Shown: one piece after another, positions 24,297 through 36,895 of the stretch
Numbering within the stretch: the stretch's first letter is position 1
Layout: the number at the start of each line of letters is the position of its first letter
Source: Allodiplogaster sudhausi
Taxonomy: Eukaryota > Nematoda > Chromadorea > Rhabditida > Diplogasteridae
NCBI GenBank assembly: GCA_945643635.1
Contig: CALZFC010000005.1
Coordinates: 9,514,501-9,578,500, forward strand
Length of the DNA stretch: 64,000 nt
Direction: 5' to 3'
Program-made: the position numbers and the translations under genes
The notes under the pieces: generated by a model
Database searches by the model: none
Told to the model about the DNA's origin: nothing
The model's input: only the letters and a program-made list of their open reading frames with translations

Positions 24297-25113
24297 GAAG
24301 TGACTGCAGTACACCCCAACCGTGCTCGAACAGCTCTGCCATCGTGAATGGAATCTCCAGTCGATTATTCGGATGCTCGACGACGCGTAGATTCTTCTGT
24401 CTATATTCTGGTTGCAGTTGAAAGAGGCCGTCGTTGAGAGTGCCGAATCCGAGGGAGCATCTTATCGATGATTCGGTGGCATTCGTCTAATTCAGAGGAA
24501 TCTGCGACAACGATCTTCGCAAGAGTAATTGTAGGACTAATTCGCATTAACCACATAGAAGGGAAAAGTACCGATGTATTTCTTTTTATAAGATGCAACA
24601 ACACTTTTTTGTTCTCAAATGGTCAAAAACATTTATATATCTACATTTATATATGTAAATTAGAGTTAAGCGTACAGAGTCACCTTCTCCTTTGCTTCTT
24701 CCCTGACTGAATGAAGTGCGAGTCGATATGCAGCAGATGACAGCTCAACGAGCTGTCCTTGCCAATCGCTGCTTCCATACAGCCACGCGCCGTGAGCGAG
24801 CAGCAGGGATTGCTCCTTCTCTTGGTACGATAGATATTCAATATTAGCTAGAAGCTATCTACTCAATGGAATAACTTTCTCAAAGAACATATTATTTTTA
24901 AAAAAAATATATTTAAAAAAAAATGTACACAAAATATTACCCATGCCCTTTTTGAGTGACTGAATCACCGCAAGATATCGTTCTTCCTCGGCTTTTAGAT
25001 CTGAAAGAAATCAAAGGATTCAAACTAATTGCACAAAAAAATTAGAGAGTAGGAAAATGCTGAATAGTCGGACCGATGAGATCGGCGGCTGCGTCGGGAA
25101 TAAAGAGAAGCAT
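23389..25113 (-). CDS. Orphan protein, 290 aa, eight exons
   Basis: I do not recognise this family. Eight exons join without a phase conflict: 25074-25113, 24941-25000, 24684-24847, 24315-24486, 24007-24146, 23816-23887, 23586-23708 and 23389-23490 (TGA), giving 290 residues. No signal peptide or long membrane helix is visible. The N-terminal third is charged and helical (LKAEEERYLAVIQSLKKGM), the middle carries VVEHPNNRLEIPFTMAELFE and GCDWYNPASVIRVYSEDFPP, and the end is helical (RKSTKDFEQETLRSFQLILD). Codon use and splice sites look like the neighbours. Intron 5 has an AG|GCAAGC donor. ATG 25113 is the first in frame, but a further 5' exon is not excluded. The regular exon structure argues for a real, expressed, probably nematode-restricted gene. 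Confidence 0.75.
24259..24291. repeat. (GA)n microsatellite in orphan-gene intron
   Basis: A run of about 16 GA dinucleotides between exons 24315-24486 and 24007-24146. On the transcribed strand it is a CT run in the first part of the intron. Confidence 0.9.
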
Positions 25114-25679
25114 AGTAAGAGAGACTATGGCCATTGTTGAATGCTTCTGTCTCTTCCTTCCAGTAAAGCTATATTCCGTAGTTGTCCTGTTTATCACACT
25201 GATTGTAAGGCGATCTAAAATATTTCAATCAAAAACAATAAACGAGGTTACTTACCTAGATATCGTAAAACTGCCGATTCGCTTGTGAAATATTCGCGTG
25301 CAGATACTAGATTCATAGATTTTGCTCAAAGAGAAACCCACAAGTAATCCCACTTAAATCCTGCCCGGCAGATCCCCCTTTTTCATACTTCCTCGTCTGC
25401 CTAATACTTTTCTCGTTCGTGATACATTGTATCTGTAGCAGCAGAGAAAGAGAGGGGGGAGGGAGAGAGCAAATGAATGTTTATAGTGATGGAAGCAACG
25501 AACCAGCTGTGAATCTACAGTTCGTGTGTGACTGTTTAAAAAAAAGATGTTATTAGTACCTCAATGTGCCTCGAGCAATGCCGTCAAATGGATTGGAAGT
25601 TAAAAAAAGATTTATACTGTTAGAACAATTTTATTACTTTAAATACGATATTAGACGTCATGTACATACATAAAAGTAT

Positions 25680-25711
25680 CTATGCATGTATGTACATACA
25701 TACATGCATAG
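25680..25711. repeat. CATA/TATG inverted repeat
   Basis: CTATGCATGTATGT and ACATACATGCATAG are perfect reverse complements separated by four bases, made of simple CATA/TATG units. Probably simple-sequence in origin. Confidence 0.8.
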
Positions 25712-25864
25712 TGCATATGTTTTTTTCTAAATAGACTGCACTTGACTTTAAAAACGTTTACAACACCACTTAGAGCAAAGTAAATATCAGCAATTAGTTA
25801 AGTCAATATTATTAACGGTAAACAGAAATGAAATTCGGTTGGTTCCAACGGTAATTCCATTTCC

Positions 25865-26656
25865 TCAAGCGGGAAAGCTGCACGATTCGCCAGTGCAAGT
25901 GACTTCTGCGCCGAGTGGAGACTCTTCCTTGTACTTTGCATCCCTCTTCTCGCCCGGATAGGCCATCTGAGAGTACTTAACACATTATTCTCTGCTGTTT
26001 TCCTGCCATAACACGCTATTGATTCGATATATTTTAAGCTTGTAATTATGGCAAGGAACGATTGGGACACGAAATGGGCGCATACCTCGAGGTTGAGCGT
26101 GCCGACGTCGAAGGGCGTCTTGGCCAAATACTTGCCCGTTCCCTCCCCCGCGATCGTGAAGCCGAAGGAGCGATGGCCAGTCTAAAGATTTTCTGACCAT
26201 ATTTCAAGGTCTCAATAAATCTTTACACTGTTGACTCTAGAAATGTGATGTTGGTGCTGTTCCAGCCACTTTGAATGTGTATGCATGTTGAACTACCTGC
26301 TTGGGCCCGTCGTCACATTTGTGGAAGAAGCGAACGCGCGGCACGAAAGCGCCACCGCTTCCGCCTTGGATGCGGAACGCGCCGTCCGCGCCAGAACGAG
26401 CGACCGCCACGAGGTTCTCGATGCCTGCAGAAATTAGAGTCTCAAACAACTTTTCTATTTTTTGTAAGTAAAACACGTGAAATCTATTGCATACCTAAAA
26501 AAAGATTAATGCCACCCACTTTCTGTCTCGTCCTTGTAGAGGCGGATAACGACATCCTTCAGCGGATCAGCTCCGCAGCGAAGCTTACCCTTGATCTCTG
26601 CCGATCTGACAATCTCACACTCTCTTTCTCCATCTATCTGCATGTCTTCCTCCCTT

Positions 26657-26705
<49 letters not shown>

Positions 26706-26813
26706 TTCGCTAACGAAAATAAATAAATCTGCACAAACTTTGTATTCATGTTCGCGGCATCGCTTGCAAAGAGCAGCGAAAAAAGAAACGGCTGTAAAAA
26801 TAAAAGTCCACAT
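25865..26813 (-). CDS. Transthyretin-like (TTL/TTR) family secreted protein
   Basis: Nematode transthyretin-related secreted protein. Well-supported exons on the minus strand: 26520-26605, 26297-26424, 26086-26181 and 25865-25966 (TGA). Family marks in order are KGKLRCGADPLKDVVIRLY with DETES, the GADGAFRIQGGSGGAF turn, PRVRFFHKC, and the C-terminal FDVGTLNLE box found in TTL proteins. The final exon is unusual in ending TCTGESCSFPA, a Cys-containing tail. A first exon starting at ATG 26813 (MWTFIFTAVSFFAALC, plausible as a signal peptide, to 26739) joins in phase only if a weak AGAG acceptor is used, so the N-terminus is unsettled. A TTAA-flanked element lies just upstream (26831-27539). Members act outside the cell; the ligand is unknown. 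Confidence 0.85.
26664..26703. repeat. (CT)n microsatellite
   Basis: Uninterrupted CT run of about 36 bases between the proposed first exon and exon 2 of the transthyretin-like gene. Confidence 0.9.
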
Positions 26814-26830
26814 CTCTTGACACAGTTTAA

Positions 26831-27539
26831 GAGAGCCTCTCTGTTAGGATCAAGCAGTCCTCAGTGGGAGCCTGCCCCGGGGCAAAAATTTCTGATTTGG
26901 TTATCCAAAATTTAATTTGGAGTACCCATGCGCACTATGAAGAAAATTAGAAGGTCAATTTTGTTTAAAAAAAATTTTCCTTGTCTGGGCATGCAAATGT
27001 ATGGAAAAAGTTGAAGTCCCCATAACTTTCTTTAATATCAATATTTGCCAATTTTATTTTTTTTAACGGAATCAACGTTGGATTCTGAACAAAATCAGCC
27101 CAGACGTCTTTCAGTCAACAATTTTTTTCACATCGAAAAATTACTTTTAATATTTGGATTTGACGGTTAAGTACCTTATACTCATTTGTGTGTGGGTGTT
27201 ATATCTCAAAATGTAGAGCATTAAAAACTGTATAACATATATTCTTTTCGCTTCGTGTGCACTACCCCTAAGGGGTGGAAAATAGGCTCAAATATGGGTA
27301 CCTCGGATATGTAGGATTCAAGGAATGCGTGAAAAGGAGTTAAATTCTTGTTGTAACATAAAATGAACCATTTCATTCGATTCAGCACGTGATTCACGGA
27401 AAAATATTTTTTGAAAAAAATTTTTTGCCATTTAATATTGTTACTGGGGCCCAGTACCATGCCCGACTATGTTTTCACATTCGAAATCCAACGTCTGGAT
27501 CTGGGGCACGCCCTACTGGAGGCATACAGAGAGGCTCTC
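26831..27539. mobile_element. 709-bp TTAA-flanked element
   Basis: Starts GAGAGCCTCTCTGTTAGGAT and ends ACAGAGAGGCTCTC, giving inverted termini of about 14 bases. TTAA lies at both borders (26827-26830, 27540-27543). The first 23 bases match those of the foldback element at 14996 at 16-17 positions, suggesting a shared terminal family. There is no coding capacity. Internal short inverted pieces include GCCCCGGGGC near 26875 and GGGGCCC near 27446. Confidence 0.75.
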
Positions 27540-27543
27540 TTAA

Positions 27544-29047
27544 TCAAAAGAAGCAGCTCTTGCTTTAAAATGACTTACGTTTAGCCTTGCCATGGTCACT
27601 CTAATCATAATAAACGATATACATACATATATCTTTTATAATTTTAATTTTTCGCAAGTCAGAACACTCACCAGGAGCAGCTTCAAAGGAAGCTTAATAG
27701 TCGGTCTCAGCAGCATTCTACCGATGATTTCTAACAGCAACTTTATAGCTACCATCCTATTTCTAAAAGCAAATTTATAGCTACCATCCTTGAAAAAAGT
27801 ATCAATTAATTTATAATTAATGATTTATCTATTGAACTAAAATATATCGGAAAAAGCAGATAACAATCAAGCGCTTTATAATTGCGTGTGGCAGGGGAGA
27901 AGTGATTCAAAAACAAGCATATTTGTCAAATAAGCTACATTTGTCAAAGAAGCTGTTTGTCAAAGAAGCTTCCGATTTAAAAGGTAAATTTTAACACATC
28001 TACTTGTTACTGGTAAATTTAACTGGCAAACAATGTCTAGGTAAAATAAGTGACGTTAAAAAGCTTTAGATTATTTTTGTGCGAAATTTGAGAAAGGACT
28101 GTGGCCATCAAAACAAGACTCCAGAACTGTCAACAGCCATACCGCTAGCTGCCTCCACGTCTTTCATTTATCTTTCTCGTCCTCTCTTACACCATCTTTC
28201 TCTCTCTCTCTCTCTCAATCTTTCTCACTCTCCGTCTCTCTCACACTCGTCTAGGCATCTTATCATTGCTTACGCCTGTGAATACTCCTATTGCCCAAGA
28301 GAGTGGCTCCTGATAACAACTGTTAGCCACCACTCACCTGTAATATATATTATTGTGGATCGTTGTGTCCTTTTTGAGCCATCAAGCGATTCGAATCATC
28401 AAATACAAAGTGCTGAAATTTCATCGCAGGGAACATGACACGTTATTTCAGGATGTATGTACTTTTCTACGAAACATGAAAATAAAAGTTTTTTATATTC
28501 TGAATTTTACAATTAGCCAGTGACTCCTTTTCTTCCACACTCAATTCGTGTTTAACCACCGTTTGACTTTCTCTCCAGCGAATCTGCCATTCTTCTTTAT
28601 CACCTCCTACCGTCCACTCACTCATCCTACAATCGAGAAAGTGACAGCCTTAGAGGAACGCTATTGGAGGCCTTTCGCTCTTGGAGATCCCGCAAGCTTA
28701 CTTTAAACACGGCGGCCTAGAGGGCTGCATATTTCCCTTGAGTTTTGTAATATTTCATAACCTTGATTATTGATCAGATCTACCTATTTAATTAACAATT
28801 TTGCAAGTCCAAACATTCCATTATAAAGAAGGTCGTTCAGCTACCGTGGAATTTATCTTCCATTCTGAATTTTATTTTAAATCCATTGTATACCCATTCA
28901 ATTCTGTAAAACTTTACAACAATTCTGTTCAAGGATAGTGTAATTTATTTTAGTGCTTTATCGCTGCAAGCAAATCAATGTGTTGTCACGGAACTAATGA
29001 ATAAAAAAAACATGATAATAAAAAATGACAAGTCAAGATGACCGCCC
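27544..29047. other. Intergenic, no gene seen
   Basis: Between the TTAA element and the CHERP stop codon I find no supported exon. A 20-base tract ending TTTATAGCTACCATCCT is tandemly repeated at about 27742-27789, and TTTGTCAAAnAAGCT occurs three times at 27924-27971. A CT run lies near 28198-28250. Confidence 0.55.
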
Positions 29048-29373
29048 TCAGGGAGGGGGCTCTTTTATTGCTCCTCTGTTGTACATCATCGACCTCTCGT
29101 GGTAGCGGCCGCTTCTCGACTTCCTGCAAAAATATCTTTCTAAAAAAAAAAAGAGAAATCAGTGAGCTCAGATTGAATTAAACGAGAAGTAAATAACGAC
29201 AGAAATTTTTTTAAATAATAATTAATAATATATAGATCCATAACAGAGATGGCCGATGGCCGTATGCAATAATGCAAATTTCACACGACAATAACTCTAG
29301 CCGGAAAGAGAAAGAATTGGTTATCAACCTTTCTCCCGCTTTCTTTTTCCCTCTCAACTGTTCCGTCTTTCTT

Positions 29374-29418
<45 letters not shown>

Positions 29419-30645
29419 GCTCTCTCTCTCTCTCCTCTCTTCCAACCTGAATGACTCGAATGGATCATCTCTCGTTCCGAGTCCCCTGTACTTCTCGTCT
29501 CTTTCTCTTATCTCTCCTCCAGACACCGGCTCTTGGATACCCTGAAAATAATGCAAATTTGATTATTTAACCTTTAATAAATCTCAAATGATTTGTTAAA
29601 CATTTTTTTTTGTTACATTTTCACCATTCTTAGAACTATGAAGAGAGTGTCTGGGCGGTAATGATTCGATAAATGAAGGGATCTTATTTAAGAAATGAAC
29701 AAATAAGTGAGCAAGAGATGACGATAACTGACACTCTCATCGACGCCCAGTCCCTTGCCTTGCCAGCCCATCTTCTGCATGAGCTGAGCTCCCTTGTTGT
29801 CCGTGCCGAGTGGCTGTTGTAGGCGGAAGGAGACCGACGGAGGAGGAAGGCTCAAATTTCATTTCTTTCAATAAGGATACATATTTTTTTATTAAGCTTT
29901 ATACACACATAATTAAGTTTTCAACCCAATTACAACATGTTTCATTCTGAAAAACAAATTACGTCTACTTAATGGGCACGTCGGTTCAATTTTCAATTTA
30001 TTACGCTGTTGCTTAAGCATGCAAACACACGTGGTTAAAATTCATATGATACACCAGCTTCCATTTCCTCATTCTTACTAGAATATTTCATGTCAAATGA
30101 GCTTAAATATGATGAAAAGGGTATTTAATTTCTCACGTACAATGTTCCTGCGGGAGGAGACGGAGATCGCTTAGAAGAAGAGCCACCGAATGTCGGTCGG
30201 TCTTCTCCGCCTGAAGAAGCAGAGCCGGAGCGGCTTCTGGAAAGGAACAATTATTTATTCTCACTACAATGTTATCACAATGTTCTGATATGACTGTTTG
30301 GGTTACATTCTATAAAGATACTTTATCTAAGGAACTTCAAGAAAATCTCATTTTGAAATAATCTTTTTTTGTCCATTAAAGGAGGGTTTCAGACAGGTTT
30401 CACAGATGCCACTTTCTTGAGTGCCTCCCCCCGGCCCACCTTCTCCACCTCCGAGGAGAGCTGCTACGGGAACGGCGGCGGCGAGGTGAGCGACTAGGCG
30501 ATCTACATAATACACACACACATTTTCAGCTGTCCAATTTATATCCCCACGCGAAAGAGGTGGAGCATCAAATGAATAAGTGGCTTCGTTAGGAGAGAAG
30601 TGAAAATAAGAGAGAGGGGAGAGTGAGAAAGAAAGAGATGGACAG

Positions 30646-30687
<42 letters not shown>

Positions 30688-30721
30688 CAGCGGAGAGAGA
30701 GAGAGAGAGAGAGATGGACAG

Positions 30722-30769
<48 letters not shown>

Positions 30770-33700
30770 GCGAGATGGAGGGAGGCAGAGAGAGAGAGAG
30801 AGAAACCTTGTCCTTGAGCGGGCGCGCTTGGGAGAGGATGTTCTGGAAGAGCCGCTGGCAGAAGCAGAGCGAGAGCGAGAAGAGCCACGAGAGGAGGAGC
30901 GAGAACGGTCTCCGCGATTTCTGCAATAAATTGTTAATAGAGATATTTCTTGTAATAGTCAGCTAAAATAAATAACACATTATTTTAAGGTTTAAACAGT
31001 TTTCAAAATACTCCATTACTTATCAAATGAAATGAGTAAAAGGCGCGATCTTCGATGGCACAAAAACAACTAACGCATAATATTCGCAATTCTCATAGCT
31101 GGCATTGGCGGATATACTTTTGACCGTTAGATATGCTTGTTAAACTTTCCCATTAATGTTCTAGTTATACGGTATTAAATGAAAGTGTTGTAAGCAATAT
31201 CTGAAAGGATATTTCTACTCTCATCCATGTAATTCTTTGAAATCCAGAGATGACATCGTAAACAGCTGACCTTCCTGCCGCCGCTCCACTGGCCGACGCT
31301 CCTCCTGCACCACCTCCAAGAGTAACTCCGACACTCCGCAGCCTCGTCCTCAGTCGTTCTTGCTGCTCCTCTTCCAACTCTGCGGCGGATGGCCGATTCG
31401 TGATGAGGTCGTCGAACTTCACTCCATCCACACACTTGGACTCTTCCAGAAGCTGACAAGGATATAATAGTTGTCTGAGTAATTATTTCAAATTTGAAAA
31501 GTGAACTCTTTTCATCTGACAACTAACAGAAGAAAGTGATAAAAACATAATGCATTAAACTGAATAAATAAAAAAATTCAATACCTGACGTATATGCTGT
31601 TTTCTTTCGAAGAAGTCTTGCAAGAGACCCTTCTCCCAGCCAAATCTGAACAATCTTATGCAGCATAGTTGAGAAAAATAGTTTTTTAAATTGATTAACA
31701 AAGTGCCCTTTTAACCGTATGGTTCGCTTCATTTTCTTCATAAAGAAGTATGTTTTCCTGGTAATAATAAAAATTTCGTAACGTTTCATGCTATAAGCTC
31801 TAACGAGTCTCTGGGCCGATCCGGTGCGGTGGGTGCGTAGAACGCTTCCATGGCCATGAGAAGCTGAGGGGTCGGAGGAGTTAAAGGAGGAACACGTAGC
31901 TTGGATACTTCCAGTGGCTTGAACTACAAAGAGAGGAGAATATCCGCGGAATTGGGCAGACTTTTATCTCCTTTCAAAAACAAATACATCCAAACTGACT
32001 TATTCCACTGGGAAAGGTAAAGCATGCTCACAATATAAGTAATGCATGAATCCTTCAAATTCAATTGATAATAATTATAATGTTAATATTAAGTTAGAAT
32101 GGCTTACAGTAATGTCGCCAATCTCAATGAGCGGAACGATGAGGCCGGCCGGGAGAGCAAAGTACGGACAATTCGGCATCACCGGCTCTGAAATTATGCC
32201 ATCTTCCAATCTGCACAGAAAACATTACATAGCGATAATAAATGTACAACATAAATGCATCTGTCGACTGCTGAGGGAAACGTGGTGGGGTAGGGCTATC
32301 AAGCCCAAAAGGCATAGTGGGAGAGAGAGAGAGAGAAAAAACAACAGAATTTGTAGATCAAAAACTGGGTGGGTTGAAAATAACCTTTTTAACCATGATG
32401 TCAAGAAATTTAAAAAAAAAAACGATAAAAAAAACTATGTTTTCCGGGTATAAATTAATAGAAATGCAAACCAGTAGATCCATCCATCGCCTCGCCGTCA
32501 ATATCACTGTCGCCTGAATAATAAAACATTAATTATGCACTTTAGAGATGAGGCTAAATATTACTTTCATGAGATTTTCTTCTTTGCTTTATCGCCCTGA
32601 AAAAGTTTTTATTTCAATAAATGAATTAAAATACCTCCAGGAACGCGCCATCCAGGCCGCCAGTTCTCCTCGAAGAGTGGTCTCTCGGGCGGAGGAGGAA
32701 AGCCGAGCTGCTTGCTCATGAGGGGCTGCGGTGGCCCGGAGGGTTGTGGGGGCGGGAAGGAGTAGGCAGCGTCTGGCCCACCGGGGGGCGGGCCTCCAGG
32801 GGGTCCACCCACTAGTTGGCCTGGAGGGGGGCCAGTGTCGAAGCGGGATCGACGCACCCCTGCCCCTCCCATCATCAGTGCTGGCGGCTTTTGGGGGCCG
32901 GCTGAAAAAGAGGGATAAAGATACGGTATCCGAATACAGTATCCATGTAAAATACCAACAAATTGTTTTTACAATAGAGTGTCTCAAAAGACTCAATGCA
33001 TTAGAAAACTCAAATTCAAGCATATTTCTTCATAATTTCCCTTTCTTATCTCATCTAGCCCCTCCGTCCCCTCATTTATATAAAACTGACTTTTTCTTCT
33101 CTCTCTCTCTCTCGCTCTCTCTCTCCCGACTGACCCTACCACGCCCTTCTCTCTCTCTCTCTCTCTCTCTCTCCACTGACCCTGCCTCGCCCTCTCCATC
33201 TCGATCTGTGCTTCGATTGCAGTTATCTGGTTGCGCATGTGCTGTGAGAACTCGAGATGCTGCTGCTCGTAACTCGAGTAGGTTTGCTGCAGCTGGGAGA
33301 GGATCTGCTGACCAAGCTGCAAAGGAGAGGGAGAGAGATTGAATTATTATTATTATAAAAAAGGGTAATGAGAAGCATATTCAAAACAAAACTATTGAAC
33401 AAAACGAAATTCCAAAAATAACTTTAAAAGAACCTTTTGATGCTCGGCCTGAAGCTGCGTCCGATAGTTCGCAATGATAGCAGAAGGATTTCGCAGTTGC
33501 TGCAATAGGTAAAGTATAACGCTTCTTGTCCAATCGTAAATATATATAAGAATCAGAATAGAACACTTCGAGTTCTAGTGTAAGATAGATGAAATCCGTT
33601 GTGCCATCCCTTCTGTCATTTAAGCATAAAAGATGGATGTTCTTACCTTGAAACAATTGTCGTCAAAGTACTTGTGTCCCTCCCACACTCCGACCAGTTT

Positions 33701-36700
33701 CTCCAGCTTCTCCATCGTGGCTGCGTCCTGGGTGGCATCTGCTGCGAATGCGTAGAGCTGCGGCACGTAGCGCGAGAGCATCTGACGCACGCCGTCCAGC
33801 TTCTTCCGCTGACTGAGAAATTGAACAATAGGCTTTTCTTTAAATTTATTTTTAAATTTCATTATTACTGGATTCTTCTTACAGTATCTTAAGCATAAAG
33901 CACTAAATCAGTGTTCTCTTATTCTTGAATCGTTTTCAATCAATACAAGAAGTTCTTCTCCCTCTACAGCGATATATTTTATGTTATTACTATCCAAACT
34001 GATTCCTCGTTTGATACAGGTAAAAAGGGAATCTAGAAATAACGAAGACAAACATTTATTTGAATATGTCACATCTTAAATTGATGTATGAATAAATAAA
34101 TAAATCGCATATATTGCTCTACTTGGAAGTTGTCTAAGGCCAGCCACAAAGATGACGAAAAAGAAATGTGACAGAACTGACCAGTAGTGTGCCCAGTCGT
34201 TGATCAAGTAGAGCACGTGCAGTCTGAACTGCTCGGTCCCAGAAGGATTACGTACTCTGAAAATTATTGCATACTGTGGAATCAATATATCATTCTTTTG
34301 TTCCTCACATTCATACATGTAATTGATTTTTTTTACATTATACAACGAAACATGTACATTGAAATCAGCAGCTAAAATTTTGGATCTGTTTTCCCAAATT
34401 AATTGCATTTATGATGAGGAAAAATTTATTTAAAAAGGGAAAAAAGCGATACCTGTGCAGGAGATATGTGAGAATGACCTCGCGTAGCTGGTCCGTTGTA
34501 CAGTTCTCGAAGATCCATTTCTTCATCGACTAAAGAAAAGAAAGCAAATATTTCAATAATATAAATAGATAAAATAAGTTAATTAGACGCATTATAATTA
34601 AGTCGCAAAATACGTCCAAATAAATACAGATATATGAAAACAAACAGAGTGTGCAATCTATCTGAACATTTAATTTAGCTTTGCTTGAAGACGCATCATT
34701 GGGATGAACATGCTTATACATGGAATTTAACAGTACAGCAATATCCCAGCGTGAACTTCTTCCCACATGAGATCCTTCACTATCCTTTTCTTCTAGTTTC
34801 TATTTAACCACTCCAAGTAACTCGGACATCAGTTCTCTTTGAAAATAAAGAAATTAAAATATACAATAAGGATCACAAAATTCGTGCTGGACTCACCGAG
34901 ACAACATCCTTGGAGCATTTTCCGATGAGTTGATTGAGAAGGACATCAAGTGCAGTCACATCCAGTTTAACCTGCAACATTATCCTTAAACAATTCGGAC
35001 AATGTTGTCAGCATTCCACGAAGATGGCAACGATACCTCCTGTTTTACCCTTGCCCCAAGACACTGAATTACAGGACGAACCTCCGAATTTGTAAGCAGA
35101 ATCTTGGAAAATTCCGAATATATTCATCCATGTTGGGAAAAAAATTACAGATGTATGAAATTAATTTTTCGCTAGAAGAACCCGACATACCTTTTCCAGA
35201 TAAGCAGAGATCTTCGCAGCTTCTGCGTCTGCTATCGCGTTTTGAAACAGGGTCTAAAAATACGCATAGGACACTATTCATTTATAAAACAATAATATGC
35301 TTGTATAGATGGGCACGTTCACTAAAACTAATTCAATGTGATGAAGCGATAAAGTAAAGTAGTACTTATTTGGTTTGAATAGAGTAAACAACTGTTAATC
35401 ATTATTACAAATATAAAGAATAATAAATAAATAATGAAGGAATGCTTGCCTCCTTCTGCGGAGTAATATTCTCCAGGTGTCCTTGGAGATTTCGTTCACT
35501 GTCCGTGATCTCCTTGTGAAGTTGCTCGATGCGCGCCTGAAATTCAATTAAACTTTTTTGCTATTCGTAGTCTAATCAAACACAAAACCCGTTTCGTTTT
35601 GTGTTTAATTAGACTGGATCAAAATTTATCACTACGGCAACGCCAAGAAGCATCAGAAAACATGAATAATACAGATTTTAGTTTAATGCCATTTGACTCA
35701 AATAGAATGATGAGTCAATTGATATCTCATTGTCAGCCAAAATATAATTCTTTTAAGCACAAATAATTTATTTCTTGAATTAAAACCGAGATACCTGAGC
35801 AGCCGCAAAGTCGAATCCTGGCTGCTGTTGTTGCATGTGCTGCGGCTGCTGCATGCCAGCAAAAGCATGTGGTTGCTGGTGCTGTGCCTGCGGGGGTGGA
35901 GGATAACCCACGGGCTGGCCTCCCCCTCCAGGGCCCCCCGGATGGGGAGGGGGCATTCCACCATCACTCCCTGCTTGGCCTCTCGGAGGAGGCATACCAA
36001 GGGGTGGTGGCATGGGCAGGCCAGCATCCAAGGCTCCTGGATCGCGTGATCCAGATGGAAGACCGTGTGCAACTACAAGAAGGGAACTTCTCATTTCAGA
36101 AGTTAAACTTCAACTATGAACGGCGTCTGGGATCAATTTATTGACGCAATTCCTCTATTACGAAACCGAATGTTATGGACTTAACATAAGAAAAGTTTAC
36201 TGTTGACATGTATAAATTCAATACCGTATTTCAACGGGAACATAACGTCCATAAAACATCTCCCAAGGCGACGACATACCATTATAGCGTTCGTTGAAGA
36301 GGCAGTACTGGTAGTAATCCGAGAATGGGCCGCCGAAAAGGAAGGCAAAGCGAGGATTATTGGCCTAAAAATAAAACTGTTATAAATCGATTTAAGAGCA
36401 ATCGTGGTAGAATTGATATGCGTTGTTGTTATTATTATTATGATTAAAGTAGCACACAAATTTAAAAGAACCTACTCAAAAATCTTCTAATAAGGGAATT
36501 CAATTAAGGAAATTAATCTGTAAAAAAAACCAGAAAATAAGTATAAATGAACCCTTTCAGCACCTACACATTGAAAACAACAGCAGGAAAAGCACCCCGA
36601 ACCTGTTCATGGCGCGTGCGTTCTTCAAAGACGTGGCCGTTCTTGACAATGAACACGGCCAGCTTCTCTATCACCTCACGCTCGCTGTGTTCTATAAAAT

Positions 36701-36894
36701 AGGACAACAATACGGATGAAAATGTTTATAAAAGCATTAAGAACACTAAATCTCTAGCGTGTTGTAGAGATAAACAATCACATCTCTGGTTAAAGCTCAC
36801 TTGAAAAGTTAAGATACAAGATAAAAAGAGCAGCTACTCGTTCGAAAGATCACAAACCTTGGGGAGCATGCGGAATTCTGGAGTCGTATGACAT
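29048..36894 (-). CDS. CHERP: CHERP-type splicing regulator (SURP, CID, RS, G-patch), 876 aa
   Basis: Nuclear U2-snRNP-associated splicing regulator of the CHERP/SCAF6 family. Twenty-five phase-consistent exons run from 36858-36894 to 29048-29123 (TGA): 36603-36691, 36280-36364, 35795-36072, 35450-35536, 35191-35253, 35037-35102, 34897-34971, 34453-34529, 34182-34256, 33647-33812, 33434-33499, 33181-33316, 32635-32901, 32472-32513, 32108-32187, 31805-31923, 31585-31645, 31271-31452, 30807-30920, 30413-30493, 30141-30236, 29733-29850 and 29447-29541. Order of parts is a SURP module (SEREVIEKLAVFIVKNGHVF then NPRFAFLFGG), a Gly/Pro-rich linker, a CID (HVLYLINDWAHY and WEGHKYFDDNCF), coiled coil, a Pro-rich part, EPVMPNCPYFALPAGL then PLIEIGDIT, an RS domain, and a G-patch (LGTDNKGAQLMQKMGW). 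Human CHERP has the same order and about 916 residues. Intron 5 has a GC donor. ATG 36894 follows TAAG directly, fitting a trans-splice acceptor. Confidence 0.95.
30647..30770. repeat. (GA)n array in CHERP intron
   Basis: Three GA-dinucleotide blocks separated by near-identical GAnGGACAGCG interruptions, between CHERP exons 30807-30920 and 30413-30493. The blocks look like a tandem higher-order duplication. Confidence 0.9.
35569..35615. repeat. Intronic hairpin of about 19 bp
   Basis: AGTCTAATCAAACACAAAAC pairs with GTTTTGTGTTTAATTAGACT around a seven-base loop, one base bulged. It lies in CHERP intron 4, just 5' of exon 35450-35536 in transcript terms. Confidence 0.8.
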
Positions 36895-36895
36895 C

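Noticed and set aside
27592..27780. Possible first exon (MARLN then GTAAGT) of the transthyretin-like gene on the minus strand
   Set aside because: Only five codons, not a signal peptide, and it would place the TTAA element inside the gene without any supporting phase evidence.
27742..27789. Short tandem duplication TTTATAGCTACCATCCT
   Set aside because: Two copies only, in intergenic DNA; no function suggested.
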